Assembly: GCF_900090145.1 (NCBI RefSeq)
Contig: NZ_FMHI01000002.1
Location: 484,941-548,940 of the forward strand
From: Streptomyces sp. WMMB 322
Lineage (GTDB): Bacteria; Actinomycetota; Actinomycetes; Streptomycetales; Streptomycetaceae
Direction of reading: 5' to 3'
Length of the DNA: 64,000 nucleotides
The notes under the pieces are model-generated. The model had not been told where the DNA came from and did no database searches. It saw only the letters and a program-made list of their open reading frames with translations. Within the stretch, counting starts at the first letter, position 1, and every line of letters starts with the position of its first letter. This document shows positions 34,018-41,878 of the stretch, piece by piece. A program made the position numbers and the translations under genes.

Positions 34018-35972
34018 CCCGGCTTGGATCCCCCCTCGGACCCGGCCTCCGGCTCCGACCCGTACGCCGTCAGGAATCGGTCACGGAACTTGTCCATCCG
34101 CCAGACGGGCGCCTCGTCGCCCGGCCTGAGGCCCTCGTCCCAGCCCCAGCCGGAGACGTTGTCCATCACCTTCTCGTCCTTGGCGACGATGGAGATCGGC
34201 ACGTCCTTGTTCTTGCTGCCGCCCGTCACGGTCGGCACGGGCTGGTGGTCGCCCAGGAAGACGAGCACCGTGTCCTCGTCGGCGTACTTCTCCATGTACT
34301 CGGTGAGGCTCTGCAGCGAGTACTCGATGGCCTTCCCGTACTGCTCGCGCACCCGGTGCGGGTCCTTCCACACCTCGGTGGGCCGGGCGCCCGCGTCGTG
34401 GATGGGCTTGTAGACCGAGCCGTCGCCGAGCTCGTCCCAGGGCAGCATCTTCGGCAGCGGCGACCACGGGTTGTGGCTGGTGGCGAGGATGATCGTCGCC
34501 ATCATCGGCTTGTGGTCCGCCTTGCTGTGCTCCAGCCGCTCGAACGCCTTCAGGCTGAACTGGTCGGGCACCGGCGACCAGCTGAAGTACGGGCCCTCGT
34601 AGCCCAGTTCACGCGAGTCGTAGACGTGGTCCATGCCGTAGAACTTCGCCTCGGGCCAGGACCGCCGCACGCCCGGCATGATGCCGACCATCCGGTAGTC
34701 GCCCGTCTTGCGGAAAGCCCTGGTGATGGTCAGGCGGTCGTTCGAGGTGACGCTGCGGTAGCGCTGCTGGTTCGCGATCCACAGGCCCGACATCAGGGTG
34801 GAGTGGCCCATCCAGCTGCCCGCCCCGGAGATCGGCGAGGTGAGCCAGCCGCTCTTGGAGGAGAAGCCGGCGTCCTCGAGCGCCTTCGTGCGGTCGGCGA
34901 GCACGGAGTTGACGCCGGGAGCGATCTCGGGGTCCTCGAGCGCGATGCGGCCGTAGCTCTCGACGAAGGCGACGATGACGTTCTTGCCGCGCAGGTCCGG
35001 CACGAGCTTGCTGCCGGGGGTTTCGTCGAAGCGGTCGACGCGGGCTTCCTTGGCGAACGCCTTCTCGTCCTTGATCCCCGCCCTGACCGCCTTCACCCGG
35101 TTCTGGACGAGGAGGGCCGTGTTCCTGGAGGCGACGTCGACGTTGTTGCCCGTCTCGATGCCGAAGACGGCGCAGACGATCCACGCGGTCCCGAGCGCGA
35201 GGGCGGCGCGGCCCGTCACCACGCTGTGCCGGGACATGATGCGGCTCAGCCGGCGCACCGCCAGCGCCATGAAGACCACGATCGAGAGCGCCAGGATCAC
35301 GATGCCCACGAACGCCAGTACGGCGCCGTTCCGGCCGACGGTGTCCTTGAGGAACTGGTGCGCGTCGTCGAGGAGGATCCAGTCGAGGACGAGGTCGAAG
35401 GGGCGGGCCAGTACCTCGTAGAAGCCCATGTCGATGAACTTCAGGATGGTCACCAGGCCGAGCAGGCACCCGGCGAGGAGGGCCGCCCAGCGCCTGAAGC
35501 GGGGCGGCAGGATCAGCAGCACGACCGCGCCGAATATGCCCTCGACGGGTATGCGGAGGAACGCGCTGGGCGTGAGCCGGATGAGGGCGTTGGGCAGGAG
35601 GAGCGCGGTGAGTACGAGAGCCGTCGCGAGGACGGTGGTCGTGACCGAGGCGGTACGGGCTGCGGAGGGGTACCGCCCTCGCCAACCGCTGCTGCTCTCG
35701 CCGTTGTCGCCGTTGTCGTCGCCGACGGCCTCGTCGTCGCTGACGCCTTCGTCCGCGGAGCCCTTGTCCGCCGAGCCGTCGGTCCCTTCCGTGCTGTCCG
35801 TCCCGTCGGTCCCGTCCGTGCCGTCTGTCCCGTCCGTGTCGTCCGTGTCATCCGTGTCGTCGGTGGTCGCGGCCGCGGACGGGTCGGTTCCGGGCTCGGG
35901 GCTCACGCCCTTCTCCGTACCGTCCTTGTCCTTGTTCCGCTGCTGCCGAAGCGAACGTGTGAAGAGCGACAA
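33996..35972 (-). CDS. Membrane-bound sulfatase / LTA synthase-like protein
   Basis: A 658-residue protein. A cytoplasmic Asp/Thr/Gly-rich N-terminus (repeats of DDTDGTDGTD) is followed by five hydrophobic helices between about 105 and 290, and an extracellular sulfatase/alkaline-phosphatase-fold domain. That domain contains VIVAFVESYGRIALED, SPISGAGSWMGHSTLMSGLW with the Thr/Ser nucleophile region, and VFLGDHQPVP as metal site. The architecture resembles glycerol-phosphate polymerases or phosphoethanolamine transferases of the envelope. The TTG at 35972 follows AAGGA. The tail EAGSEGGSKPGSERGSE is derived from the 3' repeat. Confidence 0.83.
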   Translation of the reverse strand: MSLFTRSLRQQRNKDKDGTEKGVSPEPGTDPSAAATTDDTDDTDDTDGTDGTDGTDGTDSTEGTDGSADKGSADEGVSDDEAVGDDNGDNGESSSGWRGRYPSAARTASVTTTVLATALVLTALLLPNALIRLTPSAFLRIPVEGIFGAVVLLILPPRFRRWAALLAGCLLGLVTILKFIDMGFYEVLARPFDLVLDWILLDDAHQFLKDTVGRNGAVLAFVGIVILALSIVVFMALAVRRLSRIMSRHSVVTGRAALALGTAWIVCAVFGIETGNNVDVASRNTALLVQNRVKAVRAGIKDEKAFAKEARVDRFDETPGSKLVPDLRGKNVIVAFVESYGRIALEDPEIAPGVNSVLADRTKALEDAGFSSKSGWLTSPISGAGSWMGHSTLMSGLWIANQQRYRSVTSNDRLTITRAFRKTGDYRMVGIMPGVRRSWPEAKFYGMDHVYDSRELGYEGPYFSWSPVPDQFSLKAFERLEHSKADHKPMMATIILATSHNPWSPLPKMLPWDELGDGSVYKPIHDAGARPTEVWKDPHRVREQYGKAIEYSLQSLTEYMEKYADEDTVLVFLGDHQPVPTVTGGSKNKDVPISIVAKDEKVMDNVSGWGWDEGLRPGDEAPVWRMDKFRDRFLTAYGSEPEAGSEGGSKPGSERGSE

Positions 35973-36131
35973 CCCGGGGGTCCTTCCGTGCCTGGCGCGG
36001 TGGTGTCACGGCGGACCAGTGATCACGGACCGGCCGCGCCGGAAGCGTACGACGCGGAGGGTGCCCTGGTGGCGGGGTTTTGCCAGCCCGATAGAGAACG
36101 ACACGAGTCGTACAGAGCCGTGTTCGCACGG

Positions 36132-37196
36132 TCATGGGAGCGGAGGACGCAGGGGCGCGGGGGACGGCGGCAGCAGCCCCGCCGTGCCGAGGACCGCCCT
36201 GACGGCCTCCGCGTCGTCGCCGCCGAACGCCTCGAAGGGTTGGGGCAGTTGGTTGTGCGCGATGACCCCCTGCAGCATCAGGGCGGTCTTGAAGGCGCCG
36301 ACGCCCGCGCCCCACCCCGTGACCGACGTCGCGACGCGGGTGATCTCCATGAGGGCCGCGAGCCGGTCCTGTTCGCCGCGCACCGCCGTCCAGTCGCCCC
36401 GGCGGAAGGCCGCGTGCATGCGGACGTATCCGTCCGGGTCGACGTTCGCCAGGCCCGGCACGACACCGTCGGCGCCCGCGAGATACGCGCCGTCGACGAC
36501 GGCCTCGTGCCCGGTGAAGAGGGTCAGCGGGCCGCCTTCGTCGCGGTTGCGCAGCGCCAGCCGCCGGAAGGCGACGTCGTCGCCGGAGGAGTCCTTCACC
36601 CCGGCGATCGCCCCGCTCAGCCCGAGCTCGACGAGCATGTCCGGGTCGAGCTTGGTGTGCACGCACGCCGGGATGTCGTACGCGTAGACGGGGACGTCCG
36701 CGCGCTCGCCGAGGATCTCGAAGTGGCGCCTGACCTGCGGTGCGTGGGTGGCGGCGTAGAAGGGCGCGGTCGCCACCACTCCCTCGGCACCGGCTTGCCG
36801 AGCGGCTTCGAGCTGACGCAGGACCCGGCCCGTCTGGGTGTCGATGACGCCCGCGAGGACCGGGACGCGGCCCGCCGTGACACGGACGGCCTCGCTGATG
36901 ACCTGGGCACGCAACTCGTCGGTGCAGAACGCCGCTTCGCCCGTCGAGCCGAGCACGAACAGCCCGTCGACCCCGGCTTCGAGGAGCCGTCCGATCAGCC
37001 GCTCGAACGAGGGGACGTCGAGCGCGCGGTCCTCGGTCAGCGGCGTGACGAGAGGGGGCACGACGCCACCGGTGAGCGGCCCGCGCGGGGCCGCGGGATC
37101 TGCCGTGGCATCTGCTGCGGTGCCCGGCGCGGTGCCGGGCGCGGTACCTGCCGCGGTACCTGTGCCGGCTGTGCGGGAGTTCGCGGAGGGTGTCAT
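36132..37196 (-). CDS. DapA/NanA-family aldolase or dehydratase
   Basis: A 354-residue TIM-barrel lyase of the dihydrodipicolinate synthase superfamily. The keto-acid site [10 protein letters not shown], Tyr in [10 protein letters not shown] and Schiff-base Lys in [11 protein letters not shown] are present. The first 40 residues are low complexity ([17 protein letters not shown]). True DapA is unlikely given the cassette context; candidates are N-acetylneuraminate lyase or 2-keto-3-deoxy sugar acid aldolase. The ATG at 37196 overlaps the upstream transporter's stop (ATGA), so the two are translated together. Confidence 0.82.
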   Translation of the reverse strand: MTPSANSRTAGTGTAAGTAPGTAPGTAADATADPAAPRGPLTGGVVPPLVTPLTEDRALDVPSFERLIGRLLEAGVDGLFVLGSTGEAAFCTDELRAQVISEAVRVTAGRVPVLAGVIDTQTGRVLRQLEAARQAGAEGVVATAPFYAATHAPQVRRHFEILGERADVPVYAYDIPACVHTKLDPDMLVELGLSGAIAGVKDSSGDDVAFRRLALRNRDEGGPLTLFTGHEAVVDGAYLAGADGVVPGLANVDPDGYVRMHAAFRRGDWTAVRGEQDRLAALMEITRVATSVTGWGAGVGAFKTALMLQGVIAHNQLPQPFEAFGGDDAEAVRAVLGTAGLLPPSPAPLRPPLP

Positions 37197-38713
37197 GACG
37201 TCATGCCTTCCCGGCCGGAGCCGGCAGGCGCGGCCGGCGCCGGAGCGCGCGGGACGATGTCGAGGGCGTCCGTCTCCCACACGTGCGCGGGCGCGAGTGC
37301 GCGCTGCGCGCGGAGCGGTGCGTTCACCGCCACGAGGACGATCACCACCGCCGTCAGGCCGAAGGAAAGCACCGCGAGCGCCGTCCCCAGCGGCATCGTC
37401 CGCGCCAGCCCCGCGCCGAGCACGGGTGCCACCGCGCCGCCCAGCGCCCCCGCGTTGTATGCGAAGCCGAGGCCCGCAGCCCGCTGTTCCACCGCGAAGT
37501 AGCCGCCGATCCACTTCGGCAGCAGCCCCGAGATGCCCTGCCCGAAGGCCTGCTGGAGGAAGAGAAGCGTACCGAGCAGCAGCAGCGACCCGCTCCCGGC
37601 GAGGAAGACCGGGAAGACGAGCACCTGCGAGACGACGAGGCTCGTCCAGTACGCCCTGCGCGTCCCGAAACGGTCTCCGAGGAAGCCGCCGAGCACGCAG
37701 CCGGCGGCGGCGCCGAAGCCCGAGAAGAACAGCAGGTCGGCGACGTTCCCTGCCGCGAGCCCGAGGTCCGTCTTGAGGTATGTCGGCAGCAGGGCCTGGA
37801 TCGGCCACGAGTACAGGAACGCCGTGAACACGACGAACATCAGCGTGACTCCCGTGGGCCATCTGCGTCCCGAGAACTGGACCATGAAGCAGACGAAGAC
37901 CGCGGTGATCACCACGGCGAGTCCCGTGACCGGCAGCGCGCCGCGGACGAGGCCGGCGAAGACGAGCAGCAGCGCGACGAAGGCGACGAGCGTGAGCGCG
38001 ATGTTCGCTGCGTTGCTCCGTGCACGCTTGCCCCGGTAGAGGGTGCGGAACATGTCGGGCGTCCCCCGCGCTCCGGCCCTGTGTGCGTCACGTGCTCGCT
38101 GCCAGTCGCCGGACTCGGGCAGCGAGCGGCGCAGCCACAGCGCGACGACGATCGGCAGGAGGCCGACGGCGAACAGGGCCCGCCACCCCCACTCGGGCAC
38201 CACGAACCGGTAGACCTGGGCGCACAGCGCCGCCCCGATGGCGAACCCGCTGATCAGGAAGCCGGAGGCCTTGTTGCGCAAGTGCTCCGGCCACGACTCG
38301 ATGACGTACGTCGAACTCGACCCGTACTCACCGGCCATCCCGAGGCCGATCAGCAGCCGTGCCGCGAAGAGCACCCAGTAGGCGGGGGCGACCGCGCACA
38401 GCGCCGAACCGGCGGAGAACAGCACGATGCTCACGACCATCGCGTTCCTGCGTCCGAAGCGGTCGGCGAGGGCCCCGAGGGCGAGGCCGCCGAACCACCG
38501 GGAGACGAACGCGGCGGAGACCAGCGCGGCGGCGGTCACGGACGACAGGCGGAACTCGTCGGTCACCTCGGTCAGTACGAGGGTGATGATCACGAAGTCG
38601 AAGCCGTCGAGCAGATATCCGAGCCAGGCGGCGGTGAAGGACCGCCACTGCGTGCCGGACAACTCCCGGTACCAGGCCGTCCGTTGTTCCCCGCCCTCGC
38701 TCCTGCCGGTCAT
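37193..38713 (-). CDS. MFS transporter (sialate/sugar-acid:H+ symporter type)
   Basis: A 506-residue MFS protein, 12 helices with the helix 1 motif [20 protein letters not shown] and loop motif [14 protein letters not shown]. The SHS/NanT-like group shares the YLLDGFDF pattern. The ATG at 38713 is preceded by GGGGG. It overlaps the aldolase gene downstream and is divergent from a GntR gene; the 26-bp palindrome lies 19 bases before the start codon. Uptake of a keto-sugar acid or related carboxylate for the aldolase is a reasonable inference. Confidence 0.85.
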   Translation of the reverse strand: MTGRSEGGEQRTAWYRELSGTQWRSFTAAWLGYLLDGFDFVIITLVLTEVTDEFRLSSVTAAALVSAAFVSRWFGGLALGALADRFGRRNAMVVSIVLFSAGSALCAVAPAYWVLFAARLLIGLGMAGEYGSSSTYVIESWPEHLRNKASGFLISGFAIGAALCAQVYRFVVPEWGWRALFAVGLLPIVVALWLRRSLPESGDWQRARDAHRAGARGTPDMFRTLYRGKRARSNAANIALTLVAFVALLLVFAGLVRGALPVTGLAVVITAVFVCFMVQFSGRRWPTGVTLMFVVFTAFLYSWPIQALLPTYLKTDLGLAAGNVADLLFFSGFGAAAGCVLGGFLGDRFGTRRAYWTSLVVSQVLVFPVFLAGSGSLLLLGTLLFLQQAFGQGISGLLPKWIGGYFAVEQRAAGLGFAYNAGALGGAVAPVLGAGLARTMPLGTALAVLSFGLTAVVIVLVAVNAPLRAQRALAPAHVWETDALDIVPRAPAPAAPAGSGREGMTS

Positions 38714-38731
38714 GGCAGCCCCCGTCCGACG

Positions 38732-38757
38732 CAGGACATCAGATGTCTGATGTCCTG
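38732..38757. promoter_or_regulatory. GntR operator, perfect 12-bp arms
   Basis: CAGGACATCAGA (38732-38743) and TCTGATGTCCTG (38746-38757) are exact inverted repeats with a 2-base centre. The element contains the direct repeat GATGTC-N-GATGTC, which recurs at 38961-38973 closer to the GntR gene. Confidence 0.75.
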
Positions 38758-38827
38758 ACGTTAGAGACCCGCTGCGGGCCCGGCAAGACCGCCCCGGTCC
38801 GTGCCGGGTCCGTGCCTCTTCCGGGTT

Positions 38828-38871
38828 TCTGCCGGCTCTCTGCCGGCTCTCTGCCGGGTCTCTGCCGGGTC
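38828..38871. repeat. 11-bp tandem repeat in the divergent spacer
   Basis: Four units of TCTGCCGG(C/G)TC follow each other between the operator and the second GATGTC site. No coding or regulatory role is evident. Confidence 0.6.
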
Positions 38872-38960
38872 GGTGGCCCTGCCGGGTCCGTGCTCCAGCC
38901 CGGTCACTGCCGGGGCCGCCCCGGTCTCTGCCCGGAACCGGATCCGTGGGGGGCCCATAG

Positions 38961-38973
38961 GATGTCCGATGTC
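38961..38973. promoter_or_regulatory. Second GATGTC site upstream of the GntR gene
   Basis: GATGTCCGATGTC has the same direct-repeat arrangement as the right half of the operator at 38732. It lies 62 bases before the GntR start codon and may serve autoregulation. Confidence 0.5.
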
Positions 38974-39034
38974 GGGACGCACGCTCTCCGGGCGGCCGCG
39001 AGGGCCGCTCCTGACCTCGGAGGTCCGCCCTCGG

Positions 39035-39877
39035 ATGCCGGCGAAGAAGCTGCCTGCGGAGCACGGTCCCGGCGACCACGGCCGCCACCGCGTCTCCCGG
39101 GAACCCGGCGGTCCGCGCGAGCCGGGCGGTCCGCGCGACCGGCGCGTCCTCCGCGGCCACGACCCGCGCGGCGCCCGCCCCGCCGAGCCGTCCGTGGTGG
39201 ACCGCATCAAGGAGTACATCCTCCTCAACCGGCTCGCCCCGGGCGACCCGATGCCTACCGAGCACGAGCTGGGCGAGCAGCTCGCCGTGAGCAGGTCGCG
39301 CGTCCGCGAGGCGATGAAGACGCTCTCCGCCCTCGACATCGTGGAGGTGCGGCACGGCCACGGCACCTACGTCGGCCGGCTCGGACTCACGGCCATGGTC
39401 GAGTCACTGGCCTTCCGGGGGATGCTCGACGCACAGGACGACCAGGACGTCATGGCCGACCTGATCGACGTGCGCGAGCTGATCGAGACGAGCCTCGCCG
39501 AGGTCGTCGTCGAGCGGACGACACCCGAAGTAATGGCTGCGATGCGGCAGTTGACCGGGACGATGCACGAGAAGGCCGCGCGCGGCGAGGAATTCCCCGC
39601 GGAGGACCGGGAGTTCCACCTGCTGCTGATGCAGGCGACCGGGAACGCGCTCGCCGTCCAGCTCACCGGCGCCTTCTGGGACGTCCACGCCATCGCCCTC
39701 GGCTCGCTGCCCGGCGCGACCGACCTTGCCCAGACGGCCTCCGGGCACGTCGCCGTCCTCGACGCCATCGGCGCCGCTGACAGCGCGCTGCTGCGCGAGG
39801 CGATCGTCAGGCACTATGCGCCGATCCGGGAGCGCATCGGCCGCCGGAGCCCGCAGGGCGGCGCCACGGGGGAGTGA
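39035..39877 (+). CDS. GntR-family regulator with FCD domain
   Basis: A 280-residue FadR-subfamily protein. A basic Gly/Pro/Arg-rich N-terminus of about 50 residues precedes the winged helix ([22 protein letters not shown] ... [31 protein letters not shown]) and the FCD domain ([27 protein letters not shown]). The ATG at 39035 follows GGAGG by 11 bases; an earlier ATG at 38969 lies inside the GATGTC site and is rejected. It is the likely local repressor of the transporter-aldolase pair. Confidence 0.86.
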   Translation: MPAKKLPAEHGPGDHGRHRVSREPGGPREPGGPRDRRVLRGHDPRGARPAEPSVVDRIKEYILLNRLAPGDPMPTEHELGEQLAVSRSRVREAMKTLSALDIVEVRHGHGTYVGRLGLTAMVESLAFRGMLDAQDDQDVMADLIDVRELIETSLAEVVVERTTPEVMAAMRQLTGTMHEKAARGEEFPAEDREFHLLLMQATGNALAVQLTGAFWDVHAIALGSLPGATDLAQTASGHVAVLDAIGAADSALLREAIVRHYAPIRERIGRRSPQGGATGE

Positions 39878-40360
39878 GGGCCGGGGGCCGGGCGCCGCCC
39901 CCGTCCGGTCCGGCACGAGCTGCGCTCCCCGGCGGTCGCTGCCGACCCGCCCGATGCAGCCCCTCCGGCACCGACCCTCCGGCGCCCACCCGCCGACGTC
40001 TGCGCCGGGGAGGGCCGGAACGCTCGCTCCCCGCCGCGCGAGTTCGGCCGGAACTCGCGCTCCGCGCCCGGCCGAAACGCTCGCTCCGCGCCCGGCCGGA
40101 ACGCTCGCTCCCCGCCGCGCGAGTTCGGCCGGAACGCGCGCTCCGCGCCCGGCGGCCGGAGACGTCCCCGCCGCGCGAGGGCGGCACACCATCCGCCCGC
40201 TTCGTCACAGGACCCGTCCCCCTTCCCGCCCTTCTCCACGGGTCGCGGCGCCGTGCGCGGCCCGCGCGGTGTACTCCCTTGACAGCGGGCCCTGTTGGCT
40301 CGAACCTTCCGGCAACTCTCGTTCAGTGGGTCACTGGCCAGTCCATCCGGAGGAGCCGCC
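39878..40360. other. Intergenic region upstream of the MHS transporter
   Basis: Besides the 40013-40150 repeat, a perfect TTGACA at 40279-40284 may be the -35 of the transporter promoter, though the -10 partner (GAACCT, 17 bases on) is poor. A palindrome ACTGGCCAGT at 40333-40342 sits just before the ribosome site and could bind a regulator. No gene is supported. Confidence 0.5.
40013..40150. repeat. Five-unit repeat alternating 33 and 24 bp
   Basis: Units beginning GGCCGGAACGCTCGCTCC run 33, 24, 24, 33 and 24 bases without gaps. The longer units carry an extra CGCCGCGCGAGTTC-like segment. Similarity among like units is nearly perfect. Confidence 0.8.
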
Positions 40361-41734
40361 ATGACCACGTCCACACCGGCAGGCGCGCCAGAGACGGTAC
40401 GCACCCAGCGACGTCGCGCAGTGGTCGCCAGCACCGTCGGCACCGCCATCGAGTGGTACGACTTCTTCCTGTACGGCACCGCGGCCGCGCTGGTCTTCCC
40501 GCAGCTCTTCTTCCCCGGCCACTCCACCTACGTCGGCGTGCTGGCCTCCTTCGGCACGCAGTTCGTGGGCTTCGCCGCGCGCCCCATCGGTGCCGCGATA
40601 TTCGGCCACTTCGGAGACCGTGTCGGCCGCAAGTCGACGCTGGTGATGACGCTCATGCTGATGGGCGTCAGCACCTTCCTCATCGGACTGCTGCCCACGT
40701 ACGCGTCGATCGGCTTCGCCGCGCCGGTGCTCCTCGTCTTCCTCCGCATCATCCAGGGCATAGGCGTCGGCGGCGAGTGGGGCGGCTCGGTCCTGATGTC
40801 GATGGAGTGGGGCTCCAGGAAGCGCCGCGGGCTGATGGCGAGCTGGCCGCAGCTCGGCGTACCGCTGGGGCTGCTCGCGTCGACCGCCATGGTTCAGCTG
40901 ATGAGTTCCGCCTCGGGTGACGGCTTCGAGAGCTGGGGCTGGCGCGTGCCGTTCCTGGCCAGCTTCGCGCTGATCGGTATCGGCATGTACGTGCGGCTGC
41001 GCGTGCTGGAGAGCCCCGCCTTCCGGGAGGTGAAGGAGGAACGGGAGGTCGTGCGCATGCCCGTGCTGAGGGTGCTGCGCGACCAGCCCCGCGAGGTCAT
41101 CACGTCCGCCTTCGTGCGCCTGTCCGAGCAGGCGCCCTTCTACCTCTTCATCACCTTCGTCCTCACCTACGGCACGCAGAAGGTCGGCCTCTCCAAGGAG
41201 GAACTGCTCAACGACACCCTCATCGCCGCGGCCCTGGGCCTGGTGAGCGTCCCGCTGTGGGGGTACGTCTCCGACATCATCGGGCGGCGGCTGACGTACG
41301 GAATCGGCATCGCCTGCGTCGGGGTCTTCGCGTTCCCGTACTTCGCGATGCTCAACACCGGCAGCTCGGGACTCGTGATGGCCGCCATCGTGCTGTCGTT
41401 GTTCTTCCACGACATCCAGTACGGGCCGCAGGCCGCGCTGATCGCCGAGAGCTTCGGGGCGAACGTCCGCTACAGCGGCGCCGGCCTCGGCTACCAGCTC
41501 GCGTCTGTGATCGCGGGCGGCCCGGCGCCGCTCATCGCCGCGGCGATCCTCGAGCGGACCGACTCCAGCATCGGCATCAGCTGGTACATCGTCGCCTGCT
41601 GCGTGCTCGCCATGGGCGCCCTGATCCTCATGCCCCGCGGCACGGCCGAGCCCGGCACCGCGCTCGCGGAAGCCGGCACGGCCGACACGACCGGGAAGAG
41701 CGGGAAGAGCGACGCGGAGAAGACCGAAGCCTGA
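40361..41734 (+). CDS. MHS-family MFS transporter (metabolite:H+ symporter)
   Basis: A 457-residue, 12-helix carrier. MHS hallmarks are GTAIEWYDFFLYGTAAALVF, FGHFGDRVGRKSTLV, GIGVGGEWGGSVLMSMEW and YGPQAALIAE. Relatives move citrate, alpha-ketoglutarate or other carboxylates with protons. The ATG at 40361 follows GGAGGAG. The next gene, 145 bases downstream on the same strand, encodes a DcuS-like carboxylate sensor protein, which suggests the pair deals with one substrate. The acidic tail DTTGKSGKSDAEKTEA is variable. Confidence 0.86.
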   Translation: MTTSTPAGAPETVRTQRRRAVVASTVGTAIEWYDFFLYGTAAALVFPQLFFPGHSTYVGVLASFGTQFVGFAARPIGAAIFGHFGDRVGRKSTLVMTLMLMGVSTFLIGLLPTYASIGFAAPVLLVFLRIIQGIGVGGEWGGSVLMSMEWGSRKRRGLMASWPQLGVPLGLLASTAMVQLMSSASGDGFESWGWRVPFLASFALIGIGMYVRLRVLESPAFREVKEEREVVRMPVLRVLRDQPREVITSAFVRLSEQAPFYLFITFVLTYGTQKVGLSKEELLNDTLIAAALGLVSVPLWGYVSDIIGRRLTYGIGIACVGVFAFPYFAMLNTGSSGLVMAAIVLSLFFHDIQYGPQAALIAESFGANVRYSGAGLGYQLASVIAGGPAPLIAAAILERTDSSIGISWYIVACCVLAMGALILMPRGTAEPGTALAEAGTADTTGKSGKSDAEKTEA

Positions 41735-41878
41735 TGGTGTGGAGATCGTGAGGAGTTCCGGGGGAGCGCGCGCGGAGCCCGTACGGGGCGTGCGGGCCGC
41801 CCGGCGTGTGCCTGAGCGCACCTTCGAGCGAGGCGACCGCCTGTCGACTGGCGGGGAAGAGCAGTGTAAACAGGGGCA

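Noticed and set aside
33629..34129. Plus-strand frame through the sulfatase 3' repeats
   Set aside because: Made of repeat-encoded Arg/Thr/Pro runs, no ribosome site, no homology-like text.
36132..37196. Lysine-pathway DapA
   Set aside because: It is coupled to an MFS carrier and lies beside a GntR gene, typical for catabolic paralogs; the Thr-Thr pair of DapA is Ser-Thr here.
36132..38713. Sialic acid catabolism operon (nanA-nanT)
   Set aside because: The transporter and aldolase families fit, but no NanK/NanE partners or decisive NanA residues are visible, so only a family-level call is made.
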